A stretch of 46,788 nucleotides of DNA, from positions 1-46,788 of IMG/VR virus record IMGVR_UViG_3300042306_000394; one strand, written 5' to 3'. The DNA comes from a virus. The notes beneath the pieces were generated by a model. The model was not told where the DNA came from. It searched no databases and was given only the letters and a program-made list of their open reading frames with translations. How positions within the stretch are numbered: the first letter of the stretch is position 1; every line of letters begins with the position of its first letter. This document shows, in pieces, positions 1 through 8,532 of this stretch. Made by a program: the position numbers and the translations under genes.

Positions 1-1
1 A

Positions 2-214
2 TATTCATCTATTCCAATTCCAGATGCAGAAATCAGTTTAGATGGTGCGGCATTGAGAGCAGAGGCTCAAGTTGAAAAAGATATGTTGATAACACAATTG
101 AGAGAAAACTTAGAAGAATTGAGTAGGAAAAATGTGATGGAAAACAAAACGCACGAATCTAATCATCAGCAAGAGATGTTAAGAAAAGTACCTTTACAAA
201 TATATGTAGGATAA
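2..214 (+). CDS. C-terminal end of a truncated phage structural protein (possibly neck)
   Basis: The frame is open from the first base of the window and ends at TAA 212-214, so only the last 70 residues are seen. The visible part starts with a short Pro/Ile stretch, then a charged, probably helical segment (residues about 16-60 of the visible part, rich in Glu, Gln, Arg and Lys, suited to a coiled coil). It ends in RKVPLQIYVG. The next gene starts two bases later and looks like a T4 gp14 neck protein. In T4 the gene before 14 encodes neck protein gp13, so a neck or head-completion role is a fair guess from position only. The sequence itself does not identify the family. Confidence 0.6.
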   Translation, partial: YSSIPIPDAEISLDGAALRAEAQVEKDMLITQLRENLEELSRKNVMENKTHESNHQQEMLRKVPLQIYVG

Positions 215-215
215 T

Positions 216-671
216 ATGCCAAAATTTATTTCAGAGAGAGATGTAGCTTTTTTTAAAGGATTAGCTAGAGAAGTAGTAGATGATGTGATACAAAATGCTA
301 TTGTTTTATTTAAAGTAAATTTAAATGAAACGAAAATAAATTTGTATGGAGAATCTATTAATAAAACTTGGCACGCCGGTGTTCAATTATATGCATTAAT
401 TAATAAAGAAATTGAAACTTCTGCATATGAAGGATTTGGTTCAAATACAATGCAAAATATAGAATTTAGATTAGATAGATGGATGTTAGAAGAAAAGAAC
501 TTATACCCGGAAGTTGGTGATATAATTTTCTTTGATAAATCTTATTATGAAATAGATAATACAAATGAAGTACAATTTGTTGGAGGACAAACTTATAATA
601 ACTTTAGTATAGTATGTTCTACGTTTATGGTAAATTCATCAGCATTAAACATAGAAGAAAGAATTAATTAA
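216..671 (+). CDS. Neck protein, T4 gp14-like
   Basis: This 151-residue protein is shorter than T4 gp14 (256 residues). The most telling stretch is near residues 98-125: a GDIIFF motif, then YYEIDN, then a V-x-F-V-G-G segment. The same order, GDLIYF, then FEIN, then Y-x-L-G, is found in T4 gp14, which with gp13 forms the neck joining head and tail. The N-terminal half contains a helical segment and a Y-x-x-I-N-K-E region of unknown role. The gene follows the truncated gene by one base and precedes a gp15-like gene, which matches the T4 order 13-14-15. The assignment rests on this motif order and on synteny. A different minor tail-connector protein remains possible. Confidence 0.5.
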   Translation: MPKFISERDVAFFKGLAREVVDDVIQNAIVLFKVNLNETKINLYGESINKTWHAGVQLYALINKEIETSAYEGFGSNTMQNIEFRLDRWMLEEKNLYPEVGDIIFFDKSYYEIDNTNEVQFVGGQTYNNFSIVCSTFMVNSSALNIEERIN

Positions 672-672
672 T

Positions 673-1782
673 ATGTCTACAAATCCACTAAGACCCGATT
701 TAAACAGGGCAAACGAAATAAAATCCGAAAAGGGGGATATTAAGAAAAGTGTAGGTCTTTTTGATATAGACTATGCTATGATGACCTATTTGGAAGATAC
801 TGCTTTGCCAAAATTAGATTATAATGGTAAGTCGGTAAGTATTCCTGTTATATATGGAAATTCCGAAAGATGGAATGGTGCAAGAAGAGATGGCATTTTT
901 AGAGATAGTAAAGGTAAAATTCAATTACCATTATTGATGCTTAGAAGAACATCGATTGCAAAAGATGAAGCTATGCCTATGTTAAATAGACACGTTTCGT
1001 ATCCAACTATAACAAAATATTCAAAAAATAATAGATACGATAGATTTACAGCATTGGGTGGTAGTACTCAACCAAAATACGAATTGTTTAATATAGTAAT
1101 GCCGGATTATGTAGAAGTTAATTACGAATGTATGGTTTGGACTGATTATACCGAACAACTTAATTCAGTAATCGAACAATTAAATTTTACATCATCATAT
1201 TGGGGTGATAAAGAAAAGTTTAAATTTAGAACATCTGTTTCGGATTTTAATGTTATAAATGAAGTAGGTGAGGGAACTCAAAGAATTAATAGAGTTGAAT
1301 TTACATTGAATGTGAAAGCATATTTACTTCCTGAAAAATTTGATGGAGAACTTACTACTAAAAAATCAATATCAACTAGAAAAGTTGTTATGTCAACTGA
1401 AGTAGATGTAACAAGTGGAAGTGGTAGATTAGAAGGATTACTCACAACTCCATCTCCATATTATGATAACAAAGATTTAATTGATTTTCTTTCAATAAAT
1501 AATAGTAAAGTAGTTGCTGGAGGAATAGATTCGGCAACATTTACAAATATTAAATTAATACCCGCACCTGCTCAATTACAATCGGTAATATCGGCTGGAT
1601 TATTAGTAAATGATACAACCTATGATGCTAAAATTTATATAAATGGTGTAAGATATTATCAAACTACACATTTTACAACAACATCATATACAAACAATAC
1701 ATTAACATTAGCACTATTTCCAGGATTTTCAGTAGATAGTAATGATGAAATTATTATAACTGGTAAATTTCTAAACCTATAA
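673..1782 (+). CDS. Tail sheath stabiliser/completion protein, T4 gp15-like, with an extra C-terminal domain
   Basis: Residues about 30-230 show a pattern typical of the gp15 family: an early Y-x-x-D-x-A helix, SIPVIYGNSERW (family form V-x-V-x-Y-G-x-x-x-R), a run of hydrophobic-Pro strands (LPLLMLRR), then YELFNIVMPDYVEVNYEC and a VEFTLNVKAYLLPE strand. In T4, gp15 caps the sheath and tube at the head-proximal end. At 369 residues it is about 100 longer than T4 gp15 (272). The extra C-terminal part, from about residue 300, looks like a small beta domain (AKIYINGVRYY, then DEIIITGKF) and resembles the end of the 182-residue protein two genes downstream. It overlaps the next start by one base (TAATG), so the two are probably translationally coupled. 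Confidence 0.5.
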   Translation: MSTNPLRPDLNRANEIKSEKGDIKKSVGLFDIDYAMMTYLEDTALPKLDYNGKSVSIPVIYGNSERWNGARRDGIFRDSKGKIQLPLLMLRRTSIAKDEAMPMLNRHVSYPTITKYSKNNRYDRFTALGGSTQPKYELFNIVMPDYVEVNYECMVWTDYTEQLNSVIEQLNFTSSYWGDKEKFKFRTSVSDFNVINEVGEGTQRINRVEFTLNVKAYLLPEKFDGELTTKKSISTRKVVMSTEVDVTSGSGRLEGLLTTPSPYYDNKDLIDFLSINNSKVVAGGIDSATFTNIKLIPAPAQLQSVISAGLLVNDTTYDAKIYINGVRYYQTTHFTTTSYTNNTLTLALFPGFSVDSNDEIIITGKFLNL

Positions 1783-2114
1783 TGAAAAGAAGTTTAGCAG
1801 ATATTACACAAAAATTATTTAGAAAACCAATAATGGCTGTTTTAATTCCTAAAGATTTAAATCATCCCGATTATTGGATATACGAAGCAACCGGTCATAG
1901 ATTAGTAAGTATATTGAGAGAAATAGAATTGAGAGAATCGCAAGATAGATTGTTGGTTTCAATCAATACACAAGGAATATCTCCGAGAGATTATATTGTT
2001 GAAGATGGTGGAAGTGGATTATTAATTAAATTTATAAAAACCAGATTTAATGGATTTGTTTTGGATGATTCCGATTATATTGAAATTCACGGAGATATAG
2101 AAAAATATGCTTAA
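1782..2114 (+). CDS. Uncharacterised tail-completion-region protein
   Basis: This 110-residue protein is not recognised. It has a basic N-terminal helix (KRSLADITQKLFRK), a Pro-Lys-Asp-Leu-Asn-His-Pro turn, then a beta/alpha pattern ending with a DSDYIEIHGD strand. There is no signal peptide, membrane segment or metal-binding cluster. It shares its first base with the stop codon of the gp15-like gene and overlaps the next gene by 8 bases, so it belongs to the same transcription and translation unit. From position, a role at the head-tail joint or as an adaptor to the fibres is possible, but nothing in the sequence proves it. Confidence 0.65.
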   Translation: MKRSLADITQKLFRKPIMAVLIPKDLNHPDYWIYEATGHRLVSILREIELRESQDRLLVSINTQGISPRDYIVEDGGSGLLIKFIKTRFNGFVLDDSDYIEIHGDIEKYA

Positions 2115-2655
2115 ACAATTTAACTCAAATGCTAGAAAATTAAATAGGATTATACCAAAAATCAATCCTAATAATTTGGTGTCTACGGATTTGACAGGAA
2201 GTTTAGTAAATATTGAAATTCCAACGAATACTAAATTTGAATCTAAAACTCGTTCAAATCCAAATCCTATAAAACTTATAAATAATAAATCTAATATTAA
2301 CAATTTTTATTCAGATATATTGGATTATAGTGCTAGAAAAGTTGAACGATATATAGATGGGTTTGATAATGTAGCAAATACATTGATTATTAATAATGTT
2401 TTATTAGATTATGGAACAGAGGGAGCAACTCCAAGTAATTTTGAAATATTAGTTTATGGTTTACATCTTCCAGGAAACTTTACAATTAAAGAAGTTGGAA
2501 ATGATGTGGTAATAACTTTAAATGAATACTATATAGATTACGATAATGTAACTATAAATGATATTTATGTTATAGGTAAATTGCTAGAATTAAATTTAGA
2601 TACCGAAGACTATTTTGATATAAGAACTGAAAATGACGAAAATATAATATTGTAA
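2107..2655 (+). CDS. Uncharacterised structural protein with a small C-terminal beta domain
   Basis: This 182-residue protein has an Asn-rich N-terminal half without recognisable motifs. The C-terminal half, from about residue 100, is a beta-rich domain with alternating hydrophobic residues (FEILVYGLHLP, then VVITLNEYYIDY, then NDIYVIGKLLEL). The strand order resembles the extra C-terminal domain of the 369-residue gp15-like protein. That suggests a shared virion-surface or interaction module, but the match is weak and was made by eye. The start at 2107 overlaps the previous gene by 8 bases, and the first long fibre gene begins one base after its stop. Position suggests a virion protein linking tail completion and fibres. 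Confidence 0.6.
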   Translation: MLKQFNSNARKLNRIIPKINPNNLVSTDLTGSLVNIEIPTNTKFESKTRSNPNPIKLINNKSNINNFYSDILDYSARKVERYIDGFDNVANTLIINNVLLDYGTEGATPSNFEILVYGLHLPGNFTIKEVGNDVVITLNEYYIDYDNVTINDIYVIGKLLELNLDTEDYFDIRTENDENIIL

Positions 2656-2656
2656 A

Positions 2657-5365
2657 ATGGCAAATAAAAGTAAAAAAATATCGGAATTACCTTCATTAAA
2701 TGCTGCATCATTAGATACAACGTATGTAGTTGGTATTTCGGGTAGTACAACATATAAAATTTCTATAAACAATTTAACATCTTCATTAGATGGTGCATTT
2801 GCAACGGATTTAGTAACTTCGGCATTAAGTAGTTCATTGGATAGTAAATTATCTACATCATCTTTCAACCAATATACAGCATCAGCTATAAATGGAACTA
2901 TAAGTGGTTCTTCACAATTGACAAGTTCATTTGATACAAGATATGTTATAAGTGGTAGTGTTACACAAACTACATGGGATAATATTGCAAATAAACCAGC
3001 AGGTATAGTTTCTCAATCTACGGATTTAAGTTCTTTAAATACATTTACTGCAAGTATTTCAACTGCAAGTTTAGTAACATCAATAGATAATCTAAACACA
3101 TTTACTGCTTCTCAATCTACATCATCGTTGGTGAATAGATTAAATGCAATTGAAAGTGTAAGTGGAAGTTGGATTACCGAAAGTGAAACGGGTTCATTTT
3201 TGACATCATTAAGTGGAGCAATAAGTTCATCTGCACAAATAACTGCATTTGGATTTATCAGTTCGTCAGCAACAATAGATACGGGTTCATTAGCAACAAC
3301 CGGTTCAAATACATTCAATGGAGATGAAACTATAAGTGGTTCTCTATTCATAAGTGGAACAACCGAATTAGGTGGTAATATTGTACCAAAGACGGCAAGA
3401 GGTGCAACATTAGGAACATTAGAAAAACCATTTAGAGAAATTTATGTTCAATCTGGTTCAATCAATATAGCATCGGATACAATTGGTGACCCAAATACAA
3501 CTCTATCAAACGTTGGTGGAAACATATTAGTTTCAGCAGGTGGTATGAGATTGATTGGAGATGCCTCATTTATAGCAGCAACGGGTTCATTTGGATACAT
3601 TAGTGGTTCAATGACTCAGGTTGGTGATTATACTCAACAAGGTAATTATGTAATGATTGGTAATAAAACAATTACTGGTTCATTTTATCAATCGGGTTCA
3701 ACATCATTTAGTGAATTAGGAAACACATCTATATTAACATTTAGTTCCTCTTTGGATAACAGATTGGATATTTTAGAAGCATATAGTTCTTCTCAATTAG
3801 TTCCAACATCATCATATTCATTTAGAACATCTCAAGTTGATGTCTATGTAAAAAACACAACCGGAACACAAATAGATAAAGGTAAAGTTGTAAGAATAAT
3901 TGGAGCAGCGGGAGATAACCCATTAATAAGCCTTGCAGACCCAAATACAGAACACACTTCTGCAAATAGTTTGGGTATAACAACTGAAAATATTCCAAAC
4001 GATAGTTTTGGTTTGGTAATAACCGAAGGTATTTTATTGGGAGTTAATACAAATGGAATGACCGCCGGACAACTCCTATATTTAGGTAATAGTGGTTCAT
4101 TTACAACCACATCAACGATTGCACCAAGACATGGTGTTAGATTAGGAGAGGTATTAAGAGTTCAACAAAATAATGGTTCAATATATGTTCGTATAGATAA
4201 TGGTTCAGAATTAGGTGAAGCACATGATGTTATAGATACATCAACTACATCTTCGTATGGTCATATTTTAATGAAAAGTGGAAGTGTTTGGATTAATAAT
4301 TCAACATTTAGTTCTTCGGTAGATAATAGATTAGATACATTAGAATCATCAATAATAAGTGGAAGTCCAAATTATACACAAGTATTAGGAAATAGAAGAA
4401 CCGGAATCACAACAATTGGTACATCAATAATAAGTGGAAGTATTACTACGACAGGCAATCCTGTCCAAATTATGGTGACTGGTGATGCAAACCCAGTAAA
4501 TGTTACATCTTGGACTAGATTACAAATTTATAGAGATGAAAATTCAATTGGTGGTATTGTTCAGGTTGAAAATAGTTCAAACCTAAATGTACCATATTGT
4601 GTAAATGTAATAGATACTCCACCAGCAGGAACTTATTCATATAGTATGAGAACTGTTAGTGGAATTTCGGGTCTTTTTGATTTTGGTGAATCAACGGGTC
4701 CTGTTTTAACGGCAGTAGAATTAAAAACAAATACAAACCTACCATCTACGAATAATACATTTACCGGAACAAACACATTTACAGGCACAACAACATTAAG
4801 AGGTGCAGTAAATGTTGGAACGGGAAGTGGTGATGAAGGTGGTGAAATTCAATTAGCAACCGCACAAACAAATACATCTTTAACAAATAAAGTTATTGTT
4901 GATGTTTATCAAAATAGATTAAGATTTTGGGAAGGTGGTGCAGATTCAAAAGGTGTACATATTGATTTAAGTAAAGCACCAGCCGGAAATGCGGGTGAGT
5001 TATTATGGAAATCAAGTGGAATGGTAGGGGCGGGAACATTTGTAACATTAGATAACCTTAAATGTGCAGTAACAACGGTAGCACAGGGTAATAGAGGTTT
5101 AAGTATAGGTGCAGTTTCAACAACATTTGAAGCGGATGTAAGTGGGTGGTACACAGTTGCAGGTGGTAATAATGGATTAACGGGAAATAACTACACATTT
5201 ACAACAACTGCATCTAATTCTCTATTTAATTGGAACTTCCCTACACATGGTGATATGGTACAAGTTAATTTAAGAGATAAAACGAATAATAGATTTTATC
5301 GTATTACAATGATGATAGGTGCATCATACATTAGTAATTTCATTTCAATAGAAAGATTATTTTAA
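2657..5365 (+). CDS. Long tail fibre / virion adhesin (902 aa)
   Basis: The protein is rich in Ser, Thr, Asn and Gly. Its N-terminal third is built of short repeats such as SGSSQL, TWDNIANKPAGIVS and the TGSNTFNGDETISGSL module, which are typical of trimeric phage fibre shafts. Around residues 395-525 there is a compact domain starting VYVKNTTGTQIDKGKVV and containing a G-V-R-L-G-E-V turn; it resembles beta-barrel modules found in many phage fibres. The last 130 residues (ending FISIERLF) contain a separate tip-like domain with GWYTVAGG. It has no S74 chaperone, unlike three other fibres here. It starts one base after the preceding gene, so it is co-expressed with tail-completion genes. Probable role: host recognition. 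The receptor is unknown. Confidence 0.8.
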   Translation: MANKSKKISELPSLNAASLDTTYVVGISGSTTYKISINNLTSSLDGAFATDLVTSALSSSLDSKLSTSSFNQYTASAINGTISGSSQLTSSFDTRYVISGSVTQTTWDNIANKPAGIVSQSTDLSSLNTFTASISTASLVTSIDNLNTFTASQSTSSLVNRLNAIESVSGSWITESETGSFLTSLSGAISSSAQITAFGFISSSATIDTGSLATTGSNTFNGDETISGSLFISGTTELGGNIVPKTARGATLGTLEKPFREIYVQSGSINIASDTIGDPNTTLSNVGGNILVSAGGMRLIGDASFIAATGSFGYISGSMTQVGDYTQQGNYVMIGNKTITGSFYQSGSTSFSELGNTSILTFSSSLDNRLDILEAYSSSQLVPTSSYSFRTSQVDVYVKNTTGTQIDKGKVVRIIGAAGDNPLISLADPNTEHTSANSLGITTENIPNDSFGLVITEGILLGVNTNGMTAGQLLYLGNSGSFTTTSTIAPRHGVRLGEVLRVQQNNGSIYVRIDNGSELGEAHDVIDTSTTSSYGHILMKSGSVWINNSTFSSSVDNRLDTLESSIISGSPNYTQVLGNRRTGITTIGTSIISGSITTTGNPVQIMVTGDANPVNVTSWTRLQIYRDENSIGGIVQVENSSNLNVPYCVNVIDTPPAGTYSYSMRTVSGISGLFDFGESTGPVLTAVELKTNTNLPSTNNTFTGTNTFTGTTTLRGAVNVGTGSGDEGGEIQLATAQTNTSLTNKVIVDVYQNRLRFWEGGADSKGVHIDLSKAPAGNAGELLWKSSGMVGAGTFVTLDNLKCAVTTVAQGNRGLSIGAVSTTFEADVSGWYTVAGGNNGLTGNNYTFTTTASNSLFNWNFPTHGDMVQVNLRDKTNNRFYRITMMIGASYISNFISIERLF

Positions 5366-5367
5366 CG

Positions 5368-5376
5368 ATATTTATA
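5368..5376 (+). promoter_or_regulatory. Putative late promoter element ATATTTATA
   Basis: Exact ATATTTATA in a 30-nt gap, 19 nt before the ATG at 5396. It is one of twelve gene-proximal copies in the window (see findings). The class is inferred from recurrence, not from known transcripts. Confidence 0.6.
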
Positions 5377-5395
5377 ACTAAATAAACAAAACAAA

Positions 5396-5866
5396 ATGGG
5401 AATAGAATTTTCAAACGGATTTACAATAACTAAAAATACTCTAAATGATAATATACCTGGAGTAGGAGAATGGTTCTTTTATAGTGATGAAGGCAATATA
5501 AATGCAGGCCCACCTGAAAATAATGGTAACGCAATATTCATAACAGAAGGTACACCAAATATTGAAACATTTAATCCAAATGCAAGTAGTGGAACTGATT
5601 ACATTTATTTTAACCCATTAGATGCAACTGGTGCAGATTACTTTAACGATTTTCAACAATTGGTAGATGCGGGTGGAACACTTACACTTAATCAAAATGG
5701 AGATACTGCAATTTTTAATACAGTTGGTTCAATTGGTGGATTTGAAATGTTACCTATCAGCACATATTGGATTTTTAGAGTAAAATTATCCGTTGCAACC
5801 CAAACAAAATCATCAAATGCACCATATGTGTATGCTGACCCTATCTCTTTAACATTTGGTGCATAA
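5396..5866 (+). CDS. Small fibre-module protein (156 aa), function unknown
   Basis: The protein begins MGIEFSNGFTIT, comparable to the start of the 126-residue protein at 8023 (MAIILPGGFNIT), so the two may share an N-terminal virion-attachment strand. The rest is beta-rich, with a Gly/Pro turn (NAGPPENNGN), an YIYFNPLDATG stretch and a C-terminal YVYADPISLTFG. No catalytic motif is visible. It is the first gene after a TATTTATA element and is followed 12 bases later by the 107-residue protein. It could be a small adhesin, an adaptor or a fibre-tip protein. Family not recognised. Confidence 0.6.
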   Translation: MGIEFSNGFTITKNTLNDNIPGVGEWFFYSDEGNINAGPPENNGNAIFITEGTPNIETFNPNASSGTDYIYFNPLDATGADYFNDFQQLVDAGGTLTLNQNGDTAIFNTVGSIGGFEMLPISTYWIFRVKLSVATQTKSSNAPYVYADPISLTFGA

Positions 5867-5878
5867 TATTAATAAGTA

Positions 5879-6202
5879 ATGGCAAATTTAATTAGATTAA
5901 AACAAATTGAAAGTGGTTCTGCATTAACAAGTGCAGCAAATATAGGAACGGATATAAGTGGTTCAGTTATTGGTATCATTAGTTCATCTTTAAGTGGAGC
6001 TTTATCTATACTTGCAACCGATGTAGAAGTTGCAGCAATAAGTGCATCAATCGCTGCAAGCATTGGTATAGTAGCAACTGGGGTAGGGCTTGTAACAACT
6101 TCATCTTTCCATGCTTACACCGCATCTTTGGGAGATACATTTGCAACCGATTTGGAAGTTTATCTTACTGCTTCGAACATTATTGACCAAGGGGAGTTTT
6201 AA
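5879..6202 (+). CDS. Short fibre-like protein ending in a D-x-G-E-F tail (107 aa)
   Basis: The protein begins MANLIRLKQIESGS, an N-terminal pattern (short hydrophobic strand, then basic residue and Gly/Ser) that recurs in the long fibres. The centre is a low-complexity Ser/Ala/Ile/Gly helix with coiled-coil-like spacing. The C-terminus, TFATDLEVYLTASNIIDQGEF, is nearly repeated at the end of the 126-residue protein at 8023 (TFATDQELYVTSSNLDAGEF). The two proteins are probably paralogues lacking a receptor-binding head. Each lies just before a long fibre gene (6253 and 8533), so they may be adaptor segments. That role is inferred. Confidence 0.6.
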   Translation: MANLIRLKQIESGSALTSAANIGTDISGSVIGIISSSLSGALSILATDVEVAAISASIAASIGIVATGVGLVTTSSFHAYTASLGDTFATDLEVYLTASNIIDQGEF

Positions 6203-6214
6203 TTATTAAAAGTT

Positions 6215-6223
6215 ATATTTATA
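6215..6223 (+). promoter_or_regulatory. Putative late promoter element ATATTTATA
   Basis: Exact ATATTTATA in the 50-nt gap before the 584-residue fibre gene, 29 nt upstream of ATG 6253. It has the same nine bases as the other members of this set. Confidence 0.6.
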
Positions 6224-6252
6224 CATAATAAAGTAAATTAAGAATAACATAG

Positions 6253-8007
6253 ATGGCTCAGTTAATACAACATAAAAGAGGTAGATTAGAACGATTATCG
6301 GTAATTACGGGTTCTTTACAAAAAGGAGAAATCTTAATTGTAACCGGTTCATCTAATATTACATCATCAAATGGCTCATCTATTATATTCGCAGCAACTG
6401 AAAGTGGTTCAGTTCAAGCTACCAATAGATTTATAATTGGTAGTTCAGCGCCAAATGTATTTCCATCATCTACTTATGGTGGTTTAGTAAATGGAGTTCC
6501 TTATTACGATAGTGGTAGTGGAACTTTGTATTTATTGGGAAGTGATGGTAATACTCCAATCAACTTAACGGGTAACATCAATACATTTAGTGCATCCGTA
6601 GCAACTTCATTTAGTGCGAGTAATGCGAGTATAGCAAGTGTGACTGGTGATTTTAGTTCATCGGTGGCTCAAACATTTGCAACACAAAGTTTAAACTTAT
6701 CAAATTTAAGTTCTTCTATTTCCCAATCTATCATTGATATTGTAAGTGCATCATTGAGTAGTTCATTATCAGTTATAGCAACCGATATTGAAGTTTCAAT
6801 CGTTAGTGCATCATTATCATCATCACAAGCATTAATATCATCTTCAATTAGTACATCGATTGCAGAAACTTTGAGTGGAAGTGCGGCATCGATTAGTACT
6901 TTAAGTTCATCGGTATCTGCTTCATTAGCAAGTTTAAGTGCAAGTAGTGGATTTATACAATATGTAACCAATAGTGTTCAAAATTTGACAGGTATAGAAG
7001 TTGCAGATTTTGATAGTAATACCGCAGTAACATTTACAAATGGAGTTCTTAAATTTATTTTTGGAACACCTACACAACCATCATCGGTAGCAGCATCTTT
7101 GAGTGGATTTGCAACCGATAGATTTAATAATGTAACAGATGGATACTCGGTTAACGGAACTTGGAATAATCAAGGATATACATTAGTAAGTGCATCTTTA
7201 TACGAAGGTTCAACTCTATTAACACAAGTTGGAGTTGGAACATCTTTAACATATAGTACAACAACATCAGGCTCTCACACATATAGATTAGAATATACAG
7301 CAAGTTCTCCATTAGATAATAGTTTATACAAAACATCAACTACAACAACGGGAACAGTTTCCAAAACCAATCCGGCTTCACCTACATTAACACCAACTGC
7401 AACAATTCAATTGGGGGTTACTTCAAATCAAATTGAACAAGGTGCAACGGGTAGTATTTCATTTACATCTTCATCCGCAAATCCTTCTAATAGTTGGAAT
7501 TTGATAAGTTTAACAACAAATGTGGCATCACCATATTTGGTAACGGGCTCTGCAACAGGTTCTACTTCAATTAGTTTAACGGCAACTGCAAACTACGCAT
7601 CCCCATCAGGTGATAATATTCCTGATACTACAACTACATCAACTACAACTACTACTTATACAAAAATTAGAAGTTTAAGACATGGTGCAAGTGCAGCAAC
7701 ATCATTTACTGCTGGAGAATTGGAAAACATTGGTGCATGGGATACTACATTAGGCGGAACAATAGGAACAATTGTAAAAGGAACAACAACTGCAAGTGGA
7801 CAAACTCTAACAATTGCTTGGACAGGTGATAAATATCATTATATAGTATTTGATTCAGCGAGAGCAAACTTAACAAGTATTACAACAAGTGGGTTTGGAG
7901 TATTAGGGCAATTTACATTAAGTACAGTTGGACAATACAAAGTATACAAATCAAATACACTACAAGCGGGAGGAGCAGGAAGTAGTATAACATATATATT
8001 AACATAA
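6253..8007 (+). CDS. Tail fibre / adhesin with Ig-like region (584 aa)
   Basis: Residues 1-120 (MAQLIQHKRGRLERLS onward, with ITGSLQKGEILIV and NGVPYYDSGSGTLYLLGSDG) are clearly paralogous to the N-terminus of the 1523-residue fibre at 8533, suggesting the same attachment site on the virion. Residues about 125-235 are a Ser/Ala-rich shaft. Residues about 240-450 look like Ig-like beta domains (repeated Y-x-L-V/S and G-S-H-T-Y-R-L patterns). Then follow a Thr-rich linker and a C-terminal domain (KIRSLRHGASAATSF, later YKVYKSNTLQAGG) of a kind common at phage fibre tips. It has no S74 chaperone. Probably a receptor-binding or surface-decorating fibre. Confidence 0.75.
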   Translation: MAQLIQHKRGRLERLSVITGSLQKGEILIVTGSSNITSSNGSSIIFAATESGSVQATNRFIIGSSAPNVFPSSTYGGLVNGVPYYDSGSGTLYLLGSDGNTPINLTGNINTFSASVATSFSASNASIASVTGDFSSSVAQTFATQSLNLSNLSSSISQSIIDIVSASLSSSLSVIATDIEVSIVSASLSSSQALISSSISTSIAETLSGSAASISTLSSSVSASLASLSASSGFIQYVTNSVQNLTGIEVADFDSNTAVTFTNGVLKFIFGTPTQPSSVAASLSGFATDRFNNVTDGYSVNGTWNNQGYTLVSASLYEGSTLLTQVGVGTSLTYSTTTSGSHTYRLEYTASSPLDNSLYKTSTTTTGTVSKTNPASPTLTPTATIQLGVTSNQIEQGATGSISFTSSSANPSNSWNLISLTTNVASPYLVTGSATGSTSISLTATANYASPSGDNIPDTTTTSTTTTTYTKIRSLRHGASAATSFTAGELENIGAWDTTLGGTIGTIVKGTTTASGQTLTIAWTGDKYHYIVFDSARANLTSITTSGFGVLGQFTLSTVGQYKVYKSNTLQAGGAGSSITYILT

Positions 8008-8022
8008 ATAGAACAATAAGAA

Positions 8023-8403
8023 ATGGCAATTATATTACCTGGTGGGTTTAACATAACGAATAGTGAGCCTGTTGATGCTAGATTTAGTTTAGCAGACCAA
8101 TCGGCACGTTATGCATTGTCATTGGCTAATGTATATGAAGGATTGCAAGTTTATCAACAAAGTGATAACACAATTTGGGTACTAACCGATACGGCAAATG
8201 TAGGAAATTCGAATGGTTGGATTCAATTAGTAATAGGTAGTTTGGAAGGAAATTTACCGACCGGTGTAATAAGCAGTTCTCAGCAAGTAATTGATATAAT
8301 ATTAAACAACTTTACTCAATTTACACAATCAATTGATAACACATTTGCAACCGACCAGGAGTTATATGTTACATCTTCTAACTTAGATGCAGGAGAGTTT
8401 TAA
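8023..8403 (+). CDS. Short fibre-like protein ending in a D-x-G-E-F tail (126 aa)
   Basis: The N-terminal half contains SLADQSARYALSLANVYEG, then LQVYQQSDNTIWVL and NGWIQL. This small module recurs in phage fibre proteins, where it often forms an attachment or oligomerisation domain. Then come a VISSSQQV element, related to the SGSSQ motif of the long fibres, and a polar helix. The end, TFATDQELYVTSSNLDAGEF, is a near copy of the end of the protein at 5879. It sits 15 bases after the 584-residue fibre and before the 1523-residue fibre gene. The short-long gene alternation looks like an ancient cassette duplication. Confidence 0.65.
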   Translation: MAIILPGGFNITNSEPVDARFSLADQSARYALSLANVYEGLQVYQQSDNTIWVLTDTANVGNSNGWIQLVIGSLEGNLPTGVISSSQQVIDIILNNFTQFTQSIDNTFATDQELYVTSSNLDAGEF

Positions 8404-8465
8404 TATAAAATAAAAAAATATATTAGAATAACATCTACTTTAGTTAATGGTTACATAAAAAATTA

Positions 8466-8474
8466 ATATTTATA
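8466..8474 (+). promoter_or_regulatory. Putative late promoter element ATATTTATA
   Basis: Exact ATATTTATA in a 129-nt gap, the longest in the window, 58 nt before the ATG of the 1523-residue fibre. Nothing else recognisable was seen in the gap. Confidence 0.6.
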
Positions 8475-8532
8475 ACGGAATAGCACATAATAGCGCAACA
8501 GAATAATAAAATAGAATAACCAATCCAAAAAT

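Noticed and set aside
2022-2303. Minus-strand open frames throughout the window (for example 42246-43259)
   Set aside because: They lie opposite clear + strand genes and have low-complexity or Cys/Phe/Ser-rich shadow translations. They lack promoters or family motifs. The 42246-43259 frame is long only because the opposite Lys/Glu-rich gene avoids stops.
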